NCBI GenBank assembly: GCA_023091665.1 | Contig: JALJCQ010000015.1 | Coordinates: 1,488,001-1,552,000 of the forward strand | From: Pythium myriotylum | Taxonomy: Eukaryota; Oomycota; Peronosporomycetes; Pythiales; Pythiaceae | Direction of reading: 5' to 3' | Length of the DNA stretch: 64,000 nt | Part shown: piece after piece, positions 21,543 through 33,193 of the stretch | How the letters are laid out: the number at the start of each line of letters is the position of its first letter | Numbering within the stretch: position 1 is the first letter of the stretch | Made by a program: the position numbers and the translations under genes | Notes under the pieces: generated by a model | What the model was told of the DNA's origin: nothing | What the model saw: only the letters and a program-made list of their open reading frames with translations | Database searches by the model: none

Positions 21543-23696
21543 ATGCGCGCGCGGCTGCTGCCGCTGGCGCTGCTCTGCGCGGGCGCGCGGGGCTTCTCGT
21601 GCCCCAACTTCTGCTCCCAGCGCGGCCTCTGCCTCGCGCAGGGCGTCTGCCAATGCCCCGCGACCCACCGAGGCGCCGACTGCTCGCTCGCGCGCTGCCC
21701 CGTCGGCGCCGCCTGGGCCGACCAAGTCGCGAGCACCGATCTCGGCCACAACCCGGCCGAGTGCTCGAACCGAGGCGTCTGCAACACGGACACCGGGCTC
21801 TGCTCGTGTGATGCGGGCTTCACAGGCGCCGCCTGCGAGCGAAGTAGGAGGCTAAGCTGGTCTGGTCTCGAGGAGGTCGTCACTGACTAGGCACCGGTCT
21901 TGATCTGACAGTGACGTGCTCGTGCAACGGCCATGGACGGTGCGAATCTATGCGCCGATACGCCCAGACAAAAGACCCGGGCACGGGCGCCATCTTCAGC
22001 TACGTCAACAACTGGGACGCCAGCAAGATCACCGGCTGTGTGTGCGACCCTGGGTACGCTGGGTCAACGTGCAATGAGCGTAAGGTGCTCCTTCGTCCAG
22101 CTAAATGGTCCCGTTGGATTAAGTTCTTGTGGATTATTGTCAGGTCTATGCCCGAGAGGAGATGACCCGTTGACAGGAACCATCCAGGATCCGGCCGGCA
22201 TCCAGCGAAACGAAAGGCAGCGAGTCTCCTGCCGCGCTACCGGGGGCAGCTTCACTCTAACATTTCGAGGATCCACGACGGAGCCCATTCTTGCATCTGA
22301 TTCGCGAGAAACTGTCCGGCGCAAACTAGTCGCTCTGCCAACTATCCGGACAGTCACTGTGACATTCGGAGGCATCACCCTCGTCGCCTGCACTGCCATT
22401 GGCAATGACATAAGCATCGAGTTCACACAGGACTTCGGCGATCTACCGGATATGCAGATTGACGGTTCGCAGCTTACACACACGACACCAGTTCCAGGTG
22501 TACAGCCGTCCCTCATATTCACGACCGTGACACAGGGGACCAAGGAGAACCTACCTTGCTCAAGGCGCGGAACTTGTGATCGCACCAACGGCGTTTGTGC
22601 ATGCTATACCAACTATTTTTCTAGCAACGGCCTCGGCCAAATTGGCGTCCGTGGAGACTGTGGCTACGTGTCCTCCACGGTCACGAGTTGCCCGGGTGAG
22701 ATCGCTTGTAGTGGTCAAGGCACGTGTCGTGGTCCACCAACGTACGACTGCATATGCAACGAAGGCTTTACTGGTGGGGACTGCAACGAGCGCGAGTGTC
22801 CCAAGGGCAAGGCGTGGTTCGACTTGCCATCAGCCGACGATACGGCCCATGGTCTCGTGGAGTGCTCGAATGCGGGCACATGTGACCGCCAAAAGGGCGA
22901 TTGTATCTGCAACGCAGGATTCACTGGTGCGGCCTGCAACCGACTCGCATGCCCAAACGACTGCAGCGGTCATGGGACATGCCTCACCATGGAAGAGCTT
23001 GCAAAAGCAGCCAAGCTTAACGGCGAGCGCATGGGCTACACGTACGGTGCCGTTCCCAACAAGAAAGAGACGTGGGACTATGACATGGTGCGTGGATGCC
23101 TCTGCAATTCCGGTTGGGAAGGCCACGACTGCAGCAAGCAGACGTGTCCCACGGGCGACGACCCGATGACGTTGTACGCACCGGATGGCTTACCGCAGCA
23201 AAACGAAGTGCAGGAGCTTGTTTGTGTGGGTGGCTCTGGCTTCTTCAGCTTGAGGTTCCGCGACGCTGCGACTCCGCAGCTGCCATTTTCGGTATCTGCG
23301 GCCAGTTTGCAGCGAGCACTCAACTCGCTTTCAACCATTAGTGGTGTGGCTGTAACCTACAGCAGTGGCAGTGTTGCGTGTACCGCTGCAGGCACGAATA
23401 CAATTCGAGTCGAGTTCCTCCAAGACTTCGGCGATCTGCCCCCGCTCCGATGGATTCTAGATGGTGCACTCACACTCACGATTGCGACCGACGGTGCCGG
23501 CGGCTCGAAACGGGGCACGAAGGAGGACGCCACGTGTGCGAATCGAGGTCTTTGTATTCCGTCCACCGGTGTTTGCCGTTGCATCTTTGGCTTCACGAGC
23601 AGCGACGGCAATGGAAGAGAAGGTCCTCGTGGTGACTGTGGTTTCCGCGATCCGATCTACATCAATTCAGCGGGCAAGTTAGCAAACGAGACTTAA
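21543..23696 (+). CDS. Secreted EGF-repeat protein, mastigoneme (SIG1/Ocm1)-like
   Basis: Three exons (21543-21843, 21912-22079, 22144-23696) encode 673 residues; introns are 68 and 64 bp. A signal peptide (MRARLLPLALLCAGARG) leads into EGF-like modules such as ECSNRGVCNTDTGLCSCDAGFTGAAC and CSGHGTC. Between them lie two copies of a beta-rich module. Each copy starts with CPRGDDPLT or CPTGDDPMT and contains the same core: FTQDFGDLPD near residue 305 and FLQDFGDLPP near residue 600. This arrangement is that of stramenopile SIG1/Ocm1 proteins, components of the tripartite flagellar hairs (mastigonemes). Assignment rests on recalled family features, so a general EGF surface protein is the alternative. 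Confidence 0.65.
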
Positions 23697-23723
23697 TTCA
23701 TTATTATCCCCATTTATCAATTC

Positions 23724-25925
23724 TTATTCGCGCAAAGCCGCGAGCTCTTCATCTCGCTCACGCAGCAACTCGCGCAGGTACTGGTTCTCAAGCTCGAGCT
23801 CTCGGATCTGACTCATTCGTGTGTCATTCTCAGCCTCCGCAAGCTCAAGGCCCCGCACGAACTCGCGGAGCAACTCGCGCTGACTGCTGCCTTTCGAGAG
23901 AGGGGGCAGAGACATTGTATCGAGTGTCGAAAGATCCTCATCCAGATTAAGATTGTTGCTGGAGGTACTTGCGGTGGTAGCAGTCGTAGTGTTGCTATTC
24001 GGTTGGCTTCCGGATTCCAGGCGATTCAACTCCGCAACATACTTCGCCTTGAGAACTGTCATGAGTGATGAGCGGCGTTGCGATCTCGCGCTTTCATCCG
24101 AGAGCAACGAAAGATTCCTCCTCAGAGCAGCGGCTGAACTAGCCAGCGAGCTCTCACTCTCTGGCTCAATCGAACTGCTCGACGAATTACGAGTAAATGG
24201 TGACATGGCTCGGCCCCGTTCCGACTGCGGGGTAGTTGGAGTTTTGTCCTCGATCTGATCTCCGTCCATTTTGGCGGAGGCTTCACGATCCAATTCTTCC
24301 TCCAACTCGTCATCTTCCTCTTCATCGTCTTCATCTCCTTCATCATCATCGATATTACTACCGTCCGCTGCGTTCACGGGGTCCGGTATACCTTGTCGAT
24401 GTGAGGAGTTCAGGATCACACGGTTAATATTCTCAATGGCGAATTGGAGCTCGACCTGTCGAGCCTCGATGGTTGCGACATCTGCTGGCGATACATCATC
24501 GCTGGACTTGTGCAATTCCAAGTCGTTCCACTCATCCTGTAGCACTTTGATTCGATTGCGATACTTCTTCAGTAAAGCCGATTCACCTGCAGACTCGTTC
24601 ATCGACAAACGGCTCTTGACTCGCCGAGCGCGGGTTGCGAACTTGAGCGTGTTGTGGGTTTCAGCTAGACATTCGACTGATGGTGCGATAGTGCACACGA
24701 TTGTGATCTGAGCCTTGCCACCTAGAGCTGGCTGTAAGATACGGGTCAGCTTGGAATTACGATACGGAAGGTGCTGGGGCTGAGCGTCGCCTGATAGCAA
24801 TGACGATTTAGACGACGCACGACTCAACTTCCAAATGATGTGGCCAAGCGTCAGCAGACTGCGATTAATGTGGCGTCCTTCTTCGAGAGCCTGTCCAGAT
24901 GTGTTCGCGAGTCTCACGCTCTCAGAGCCAGCAAGATCGATGAGATTGAGCGTCGCAGACCGCAGCACACTAGCTGTGAGACCATTCGACGAGCCACCTT
25001 GGTCAGGGTGCTTGGCTTGACTCTCGATGACGAGTCGGAATATCGTGTGGGAGCGAGAAGACTGATCATTAGCCTCAGTGCTTGAAGTGTGACGGTGAAA
25101 GTTGCCCGCCTCAACGAGGGAGAGCACATGGTCGACCGATACAACGATCTCTTCGGTTAGACCCTTGATGATTACGTCGTTGCACACATAGACTTCTCGT
25201 TCCGATTCAACGTCCTTCCGTGCGACTTCATAAATCTTGATGTCGGACCGTGCGCCAGCTGCGAGGAGATCGTACACTTTTTCGTTGTAGATCTCCAAGT
25301 AGGAGAAACGCAGCAGGAATTCGGACTCAGCGTGCTGCGCGATATGGTCGAAAATGTCCTCTACCGCGAGTTGGATGAGCCCTGGTTCACTGCGAGACCC
25401 GAGCATCGTGTGCGTCTTGCCCGTGCCCGTTTGGCCGTACACGAACACAGATGAATGGTAGCCCTCGAGAGCTGCGACGATCGAGTCGCGCACCGAGTCG
25501 TCGTACAACTGCGAAGTCTGCGATGTCGCCCCATAGAGGTAGTCGAACGAGTAGGACGACGGCAAGTGGGCGTTGGACGAACCGGACGCGTCGGCGCCGG
25601 CGGACTGGCCAGTCGGGCTCTTGTCCCGCGTCTTGCGCGAAGTGGCCATGGCGGGGAAGATCTGCTGGTAGATGGTGTTACCGTGCCACGTCCATGCCGC
25701 CTTGCCACCGGCCTTGAGCGCCTCGTTCTTGGTGAAGGGCCGGACGCGAACGCAGACGCGGATTCGCTTCTCGCGCGTCGGGGCGGGTCCGGTCGTGAGC
25801 TGGAGAGGCGCTCGCTGGGGGCGACTCGACACGAGCGAGCGCGAGAGCGCCAGGAGGCTCTGGGGCTCCTGCACGTCGTCCTCCGGGGCGAACTCTCCGC
25901 CCGGCGGCGAGCCGCGGGACGCCAT
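23724..25925 (-). CDS. Kinesin, N-terminal motor
   Basis: A single exon of 733 residues from the ATG at 25925. The motor domain (about residues 55-430) shows all core motifs: VCVRVRPF, the P-loop GQTGTGKTHTM, switch I NDQSSRSHTIF, switch II LIDLAGSE and HLPYRNSKLTRILQPALGG. This N-terminal motor is followed by a neck and coiled coil (KKYRNRIKVLQDEW), an acidic low-complexity tract near residue 530 and a C-terminal coiled coil. The motor resembles kinesin-7/CENP-E in its loop pattern, but subfamily is not certain from motifs alone. It is a plus-end microtubule motor by family. Its 3' end is 27 bp from the EGF-repeat gene. Confidence 0.92.
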   Translation of the reverse strand: MASRGSPPGGEFAPEDDVQEPQSLLALSRSLVSSRPQRAPLQLTTGPAPTREKRIRVCVRVRPFTKNEALKAGGKAAWTWHGNTIYQQIFPAMATSRKTRDKSPTGQSAGADASGSSNAHLPSSYSFDYLYGATSQTSQLYDDSVRDSIVAALEGYHSSVFVYGQTGTGKTHTMLGSRSEPGLIQLAVEDIFDHIAQHAESEFLLRFSYLEIYNEKVYDLLAAGARSDIKIYEVARKDVESEREVYVCNDVIIKGLTEEIVVSVDHVLSLVEAGNFHRHTSSTEANDQSSRSHTIFRLVIESQAKHPDQGGSSNGLTASVLRSATLNLIDLAGSESVRLANTSGQALEEGRHINRSLLTLGHIIWKLSRASSKSSLLSGDAQPQHLPYRNSKLTRILQPALGGKAQITIVCTIAPSVECLAETHNTLKFATRARRVKSRLSMNESAGESALLKKYRNRIKVLQDEWNDLELHKSSDDVSPADVATIEARQVELQFAIENINRVILNSSHRQGIPDPVNAADGSNIDDDEGDEDDEEEDDELEEELDREASAKMDGDQIEDKTPTTPQSERGRAMSPFTRNSSSSSIEPESESSLASSAAALRRNLSLLSDESARSQRRSSLMTVLKAKYVAELNRLESGSQPNSNTTTATTASTSSNNLNLDEDLSTLDTMSLPPLSKGSSQRELLREFVRGLELAEAENDTRMSQIRELELENQYLRELLRERDEELAALRE

Positions 25926-26079
25926 CGAGACTCGGGAGGAGGTCACCTTGCTTGTCACCACTTCGCTCCGAGAGGTACGGATCGACGATCAGAGTCAGAT
26001 TCCCTACCGTCCAAAATTAGTGTGGACCACTCTGCAACGTTCGGGAAGTTCGCGCTGTGTGGATCCCAAGATCGTGAGG

Positions 26080-27097
26080 ATGGCGATGGCCCTGCTCACG
26101 GCTGGCCGTCAGCGCCTCGCGTCGGCGACGGCCGCGCGGCGTCTGGCCTCGCTCGGCCAGCGCGCGGCACTCTCGAGCGTCCAGATCATCGACACTGTCG
26201 CTGAATTCCACGACGTGCGGCGCCAGATGCCGGCAGGCACGGCGCTCGGACTCGTTCCGACGATGGGGGTACGGAGGACGGATCGTGCTGGGTCGCTTTG
26301 GCTCGTCGCTCTAACGATGGTGGCGTGGCCAGGGTCTTCATGAAGGCCACTTGTCGCTCGTACGTGCGGCCAAGCAGCGATGCGATGTGGTCGCCGTGAG
26401 CGTGTTCGTCAATCCCACGCAGTTCGGTCCAAACGAAGATTTCTCCAAGTATCCTCGCACGTTCGAACAAGACGTCGCGCTTCTCGCGAAGGAAGGCGTA
26501 GACTACGTGTTTGCACCAGCAGCTGACTCGATGTATGGGAAGCACCACCGCTGCTACGTTGTTCCTGAGGGCTTCGATGACCTCCCGGAGGGGCTTTGTC
26601 GCCCAGGCCATTTCCGTGGTGTCGCGACCATTGTCACCAAGCTCTTCAACGTCGTCCGACCTACTCATGCGTTCTTTGGACAGAAGGATGCTGCGCAATG
26701 CGTGCTGATCAAGCGCCTCGTTGAAGACTTGAACATGGACATCGAGATTGATGTGGTGCCCGTCAGTCGTGAGTCTGATGGACTGGCGCGCTCGACCCGC
26801 AATCAATACTTGAGCTCAGAAGAGCGGGCAGTGGCCGGGGTTGTGTGTCGTGGACTCACATTAGCTAGAGAGCTTTACCTCGGCCACGCAGGAGAATTCG
26901 TTCCTTCTGTGGACTTGCGCAATGTCATCCGCAAAGAGTATGAGAAACAGCCTTTGGTTCACGAGGTCCAGTACATCTCCATTGGCTCGAAACAGACCAT
27001 GGAGGAGATCGAAGAGGTCCCAAAAAGTGAAGGTGCTATTCTTTCGGTGGCTCTCAAATTGGGCAAATGCCGCTTGATAGATACGATTACGTTGTGA
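26080..27097 (+). CDS. panC: Pantoate-beta-alanine ligase (pantothenate synthetase)
   Basis: Two exons (26080-26268, 26333-27097) encode 317 residues; the junction restores the family motif VPTMGGLHEGHLSLV. Further marks are SVFVNPTQFGPNEDFSKYPR, FFGQKDAAQC, and RSTRNQYLSSEER. The enzyme joins pantoate and beta-alanine with ATP, the last step of vitamin B5 synthesis and the route to coenzyme A. The first 35 residues are Arg/Ala/Ser-rich with no acid, typical of a mitochondrial presequence (inference). The last 19 bp before the RecQ stop codon separate the two convergent genes. It is divergent from the kinesin gene (154 bp). Confidence 0.95.
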
Positions 27098-27116
27098 ATG
27101 CCAAGTCTACGATTTG

Positions 27117-30100
27117 TCACTTCTTGCGTTTCGAGGGGGCCGTATCGTGGTTGCCCGTATGATCGTTAATATTCCGCTTGGTTCCAATGAGGACGTCATT
27201 GCGCATTAACAATTGCTCGTCAACAGCCTCCCAGTCAAAACCGTCTTCGTCGAACTCATTTGTCCGAATCTGCGGCTTCAGATTGAGTGGTCAAGATCAT
27301 GGATAGACAAATCATACTTCAGCAGTACTTACCTCCTGCTGAACCTGCTGATGAGACGGCTGTACGCTACTTGAAGTAATACATGCTTCGTCTGGAGTCC
27401 CAATTGCTTCGTTCAGTGTTGGAAGAGGAGAAGTTGCTGGTGCCGGTGTCAAGTTGTGCTAGTCATCGCCCAAGGAGTTACGATATGCTGCATCCTGTCG
27501 AGCGATTGGCTTTGCTCACCTTGCTCAAATATGTCTTGACTATCTCAATGATCGCATCACCGTACTTTTTAACTCGGATTCGGCCGACACCTTCAATGTC
27601 TGATAACTCTCCATTCGTGACGGGAACAGCATTTGCAATAGCAGCTATGCCTCCCGTTGGGAGAATGTGATACGGCATAACGTTGAAATTGTCACACACG
27701 CTAGCGCGCCAGTCCTTGAGCAGTTGTGCAAGGGCTTCAACATGGTGCAATGGGATTCTAGACAACAGTCATCAGTATACACACACACTGGCAAACCCAA
27801 CCATTCCACAATAAGCTAACCTTCCAGCATCTTTCGAAGGGGGAATCAGCTGATGCTTAGTAATAGGTGGGAGGACTTCAACCACGTCGTCGTCGAAGTC
27901 GTCGCTGAGATCGTCGACAATCTCAGGAGGCGAAGCTTTCGCCTTCATCTTGCGTACTGATTTGCTTACACGAACTGGTTTCTGGTCAGTTTTCTTTTGC
28001 TTCTTCGATGAATCTCTTGCCTGCTTCGGCTCGCTCGATTCTTTTCTTCGCTCGTACCGAGTCTTGCAAACAACGCGCACTCTCTCGCCCTTCTTAAGAC
28101 GTTCCGCATTGTATCCCACGGCAATAAATGTTGACGTGAAACCCATCCTGTTTGTCTTGTCTACCTCACGGAGATATTGCCTTAAAATCATGTGGTAGAG
28201 AATCCTTTCGACTTCACTCCGTGTGTAGCGAGTCTTCCCAGCACCATATCCGGCAAGTTTAGAGAACTGATCTTGCTTGTGCTCCTTTCCTTTTGTAGTT
28301 TGACCCATGAATATCTGTGAGATCTGCACCAGTGTTGTTGATTCGTTGTCGGCTTGAAGAGATCGGACTGAATGAGCACCATGAACAGCGATGAGAGTCA
28401 AGTACCGAGCAAGTATTCTCTATATAGAGCATACCAATGTCGAGAAGGGCAACGCAATCGTCAGTAACATCGACTTTTTCTGCAATGAGGCCACGGGCTC
28501 GATTTTTGCAGTTATCGCACGTCTCACCGCACTTCTCACTTGAGAAATGCTCCCCGAAGTATTCGAGTAGCGAAGTGCGTCGGCATTCAACCTAGCCAGT
28601 TTTGTCAGACACATGTAGCCACCAAGTTATCGCAAACCTATTGTCTCACCTGATTCTCACAGAACTCTGCCATTCGTCTTAGATGCTGGAGGTGGACGTT
28701 GCGATGTTGTGAATTCTCGGGATCTTTGTTTATAAGTCTTCTTCTTCGAGACTGATTGCATCTTCGATCAGTACATGATCACAACTTCAGCGAATTTGTT
28801 TAACCCTACCACATCCGCATAAGCGTAGTAGAGGATACAGGTTGCCATTTCTCCATCACGACCGGCCCTTCCAGCTTCCTAATCATAACGACTCCATAAC
28901 ATGTTCGCTCTCATCACAGGTACATACATACCTGGTAATAGTGCGTCACGGACTGGGGTATGGTGTGATGAATCACGTAGCGCACGTCAGGCTTATTGAT
29001 GCCCATCCCAAATGCGACCGTTGCAACTATAAGTTTGATCTTCCCTTTACTCCATTCATGGTGTCGATGAGCACGATCTTCTGCTTCTAGTCCGGCATGG
29101 TAGAATGATATAGAACTTGAACGACGAGAGTTCTCAAAGCCCAATGCTTTGATAAGCTTCTCCGCCACCTGCTCACAGTCTCTTTTGGACAAGCTACAAT
29201 CATGGACGGAATTGAATGCCTTGCGTTCTAGACATCTTTACGGACACATACCAATAGATGATACCCGAATCATCGATATGCTCACGAACAAAAGCAGCAA
29301 TTTCATCCATAAACTTTGACGACTTTTTGCGGACATCGTATGTGAGGTTTGATCTACAGTGCCGTTATTCTCAGAAACACACTCGTGAAGACTAGTGATG
29401 AAGGAGAAGAGATTACCTGTTAAAGCTTGACCTCGTGACGAATGGGTTCGCAAGTCCCAGGTTTTTCACGATGTCCGCTTCGGTTTGGTTGTTGGCTGTA
29501 GCAGTGAGAGCCATGATTGGGACCTATCAAAAGAGGCGTGGCCACGTAACGGATAGGATCGTAGTAGGTCGGTTCGCACATCATATGCCGCATACCGATT
29601 TGAACTTCTTCCGAAGTTGACCTAGTTGTAAATAATCTTTCCGGAAATCGTGACCCCACTGACTGATACAGTGAGCCTCATCCACCACAAAGCGTGCAAG
29701 CAAACCTCGCTTCTCCAGAGACTCGAAAATATTGTTCAGCTGGTTACTTGATGCGATCTTCTCGGGCGTTACATAGAGCAATTTAATTCGACTGCGACTA
29801 GAGAACAACTCGGAGATGATAGGCCTTTGGACAGTCTCGTAGTCTTGATCACCGTTGAGGTTGGCTACCCCGACATCGAGCGCCTCCAGCTGTTGAACCT
29901 GATCTTGGATTAGGGAGACCAGTGGAGATATCACAACAGTTACTCCTTTGTCAACGCAAGCTGGAAGTTGATAGCACAGGCTTTTGCCACCACCCGTAGG
30001 CATGAGAACGAAGACGTCACGTCCAGAAAACGCTTCGACAACAACACGTTCCTGATTTGGGCGAAATGCATTATGCCCAAACACATCTCGAAGGACTCGC

Positions 30101-31526
30101 TTCGCTCTGAGTAATTTTTCTTTGACCTCTGGGTCAGAGGGAGTTGCAACTTGTGTCGAGCTATCTGCAGAGTACGCTGTACTCCCCTCTGTACTCCCCT
30201 CTGCCCATGAATGAAATCCGCAAGCGGGGCAACGATAGTAAAGCCGATTGGCATTTTCGCCATGTTGAACGCGTGCCTGACTGGTTTCAATACCGCACGA
30301 GCATCGTGGTTGCTCTGTGGCCGACTTATTCCGAACACCCGAAGGTTTCGGACCCTGTGCGACTCGTTCGAGAAACGGTTGATGACATTCCTTTCCCCCA
30401 TTGGCAACACAAACATCGCTCGCTGCTTTTAGGTCACGATACTCGCGGCTTAGAGCCTCTAATCTGGCTTCCAGACGTGATCGCTCTTCCACGAGATTGA
30501 TCGGGACTTCTCCTTCCAAAGAAGCGTCATCACACTCTTCTCGTATCCGCCTCAACTGATCGCGAGTAGTTTTGATATCGTCACGTATTCGGTCAGTCGA
30601 TCGCATTGGGCCTCGGTAGTCACCATTCTTTTCGGTGAACTCGTTGGGTTGTTCACGCCAGCTCTTCTCATTGTGGGCGGTTGGGGCAAGAAGATTACCT
30701 ATATCGTCCAATGGTGCATCGTTTGACTGTCTTGCTCGGTCCGACTCGTGAAGTAGTGAGAGGCTTTTCTTCGAGCTTGCAACTAATGCATCCACGTCCA
30801 CGTCGTCGAAAAATGAGTCATGGATGTCATATTCACAAGGTGATGGGGAACTAAGCCGCGTAGCCGACGAGGAGACAGTGCGATTGGATATTCCGCCAGG
30901 ATCATCGTCATACGAGCGCAATGTTAGCTCGTTTGTTTCGCGTCGCGCGTCGACAAATGTCCGGGGAGGTTGAACAGCGTTTTTGGTTCTCGGTTGGGCT
31001 TCTTCTCTTGTACTAATGCACGGTACATTTTCGTCTTCCCCGTCAGCTTGGGGAACGACATCCTCTCCTTCAAATGGGACTAGAGGCGGAGGTGTTATGA
31101 GCTTTAGTTTCGGAAGCGGCACAACCTGGAGACTGCTCGAAGTCTCTCGTGCAAGACGCTGAAACATGGGCATCGCAGCAGCACCACGCCTGATAGTCTC
31201 CTCGACGTCGACGTCGCCGCTCTCCGAGTGTCCTTCTATCGACCTACAACAAGCACAGTGAGAACCTGACGCACAAGTGAGAAGGGCGATGTCCCGCGTA
31301 CGCAGTCTTCCTGGCTGCTCGACTGTCCAGATACGCGTTGATCATGTGGGAGTTGAGGCATTGCTGGAGCGTGTTGGCAGGACACTGGAGGGCAAACGTC
31401 GTTCAGCAGATCTTGAGACCCGCGTCGGTCGTCCGCACGCACCTTCTTGATCCACTCGAGCTGCTCGCTCAGATTGTGGCGCGGCGCGCTGCCAGTGGCG
31501 CCAGCTACCGCCCCGCGTCTCCTCAT
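27117..31526 (-). CDS. RecQ-family DNA helicase with GRF-type zinc finger, RQC and HRDC domains
   Basis: Twelve exons; from 5' to 3' they end or begin at 31526-31324 (first junction uncertain), 31243-29596, 29523-29417, 29353-29252, 29193-28932, 28878-28810, 28751-28650, 28591-28435, 28367-27821, 27757-27520, 27458-27333 and 27269-27117. The sum is a whole number of codons (about 1237 residues). A disordered, partly acidic N-terminus carries a GRF zinc finger at about residues 381-416 (CSCG, then [13 protein letters not shown]). The helicase core shows [31 protein letters not shown] and the GRAGRDG motif. The Zn-binding RQC region contains CGETCDNC, followed by winged-helix-like sequence and an HRDC domain. 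The C-terminus is acidic and ends with a basic SKRKK. RecQ/BLM-type helicases unwind recombination intermediates in the nucleus. Confidence 0.93.
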
Positions 31527-31681
31527 GGTGTCGCCGCTTGAATTCCGCCAGCTTTCGCGCCTTGGGGAAACCGGAATGACTGTCACTGTCAAATATTAAT
31601 TTCGACGATCTTTTTCCTGTCGAGAATATTTATCTCAGCGCGTCGCTGTTTGAACACAAAGTTGGAGGAGCTTCAACGTGG

Positions 31682-32935
31682 TCATTCGTGGGAGCTTCTC
31701 TCGGAGCAGAAGCCGTACGAGATACGCACCTCCAGCATCGCGTCTATGCGCGTCTTCACGTTGCACACTGACCGCTCCACTAGCTCCTCGACGACATCAC
31801 GCTCGACTGTGCGCTCCAAGAGCATGAGGAGGTTTCCAAGGCGGCCTTCCAACGCCTCGATACGTTCCATGTCCTGGTTATCTGATAGTGAGGAACGAGG
31901 CGTTGATCCTCAGCCATGCAAGCCACTCACGTCTACGCGAACGCGTCGGCATTCCTCCTGGTCTAGGTCCATTCGTGACTGCCTCGCTTCAAATTCTGAC
32001 AATGACTGTTGCATTTTGAGCTGTTCCTCAAGATGCTAAACTGACGAGTGACAAAGCCTTTACCTCACTTCCAGTGCAAATTTCTTCTTACCTGATGCAA
32101 GAGAGCCTTGTAGCGCTTTCCCTGAAGCTCTATGTCGCGCGTATGGGCTGCGATGACGGCAATCGCTTCTGATCCAGTGAGATACAGAATCAGTAGCTTT
32201 GATTGAAGATTCGGCCAAATCGTTTCTCACCGTGCGAGCTTTCTTCGACACCCTTCATATGAGAGAGCATACGGCGTTGAAAAGACTCCAATGACTTTGC
32301 GTAATCTTTTTCAACTGCCCGGGTTCTACTCTCAGCGTTTTTTGTTGCGTAGTCGATCGTATCCGCGAATGCTTGCTGTTGCTCGCTCTGCTTGTCTAAC
32401 GAAAGCTGGACCTGAGCTACCTGACTCTTGCAGCTGTTTAGTGCCTCGTGTTGAAGATCTACTTGCTCTGCGACAGAGTTGCAATCACGGATATGGTGTT
32501 TGAACCGAAATTCGAGTCGCTCAAACATGAGTTGTAAGTCTGTTAGCCGACGATCGCACTCTACCTCAAGTTTTTGTATTTTCTTCGTGACTGCTTCGTG
32601 AGCTTTCTCCGTTTTCTCGAGCACTTGCTCTGCGAGCTTCGCTAACGTAGACTTGTTTAAGGCAATCTGCGCACTGAACACTTCAAGCTCGCTCGAAACT
32701 TGAATATCTGTCCCATTTTACGTTTGATGATCCTAAATACACATCTATCCTTCCTTAGTGCAAGAGCACATACCAAGACGGGTCTGTGTCTCAACTGCTT
32801 CTGAAGAAGTGATATTGACCTGACCAGCTCTTGGAACTCGCTTCTGGTGACAGGGCGCGCTGACCTATCAGAAGATTGAGTCGCGGCAGTGGCGAGACTT
32901 GTCGAGTCGGTCTTGCTTCTTCCCTTGCTTACCAT
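31682..32935 (-). CDS. Coiled-coil protein, unknown function
   Basis: Six exons (32935-32933, 32864-32774, 32707-32231, 32168-32092, 32035-31931, 31873-31682) make 314 residues in one frame. The start codon is the last triplet before a GTAAGC donor, so exon 1 contributes only Met; this is unusual but the only model in which the following exons stay open. Nearly the whole protein is coiled coil (SSELEVFSAQIALNKSTLAK, then KIQKLEVECDRRLTDLQLMF), ending in an Arg/Glu helix ERTVERDVVEELVE. No catalytic motif. It may be a cilium or centriole component by type, without proof. RecQ starts 155 bp downstream on the same strand. Confidence 0.65.
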
Positions 32936-33035
32936 ATTTTGCAGTCGGTGATGTCGCCGAGGTAGACGTGAGTGTGGCAGGTTCGGCTCCCTGGCTGTTC
33001 GAATTGATCATTCCACACGGAAGTTCCAGCACAGT

Positions 33036-33058
33036 GACGGTTCCAGCCTGGAACCGTC
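33036..33058. repeat. Perfect 10-bp inverted repeat in a divergent promoter
   Basis: GACGGTTCCA and its exact complement TGGAACCGTC flank a 3-bp centre (GCC). It lies between the divergent coiled-coil gene (start 32935) and claudin-like gene (start 33194). Such a two-fold site could bind a dimeric regulator; nothing else supports that yet. Confidence 0.5.
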
Positions 33059-33139
33059 GCGGTATTGGAGCGTTTCGGGATGTGAGTTGTGTTTTGACCC
33101 TTCGGGCGTGCAACTATCACCTCGGAAATCTCGCGGCAC

Positions 33140-33180
33140 AATTCATCACTTCATCAGTAGAATTCGTCACTTCATCAGTA
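33140..33180. repeat. Two-copy 21-bp tandem repeat
   Basis: AATTCATCACTTCATCAGTA at 33140 is repeated as AATTCGTCACTTCATCAGTA at 33161, one base different, immediately upstream of the claudin-like start codon. Confidence 0.7.
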
Positions 33181-33193
33181 AAGTTTGGTGTCC

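Noticed and set aside
24122..24711. Forward Ser-rich open frames inside the kinesin gene
   Set aside because: They are antisense to the acidic low-complexity part of kinesin; Ser runs result from GAN/TCN complementarity.
30173..30200. Two-copy 12-bp repeat CTGTACTCCCCT
   Set aside because: It is a coding duplication (EGSTEGST) within the RecQ N-terminal linker and shows no further structure.
32657..32935. Reverse-strand frame beginning MVSKGRSKTD as the N-terminus of the coiled-coil gene
   Set aside because: Reading through the GTAAGC donor puts the downstream exon out of frame; the spliced model (Met then exon 32864-32774) keeps all six exons open.
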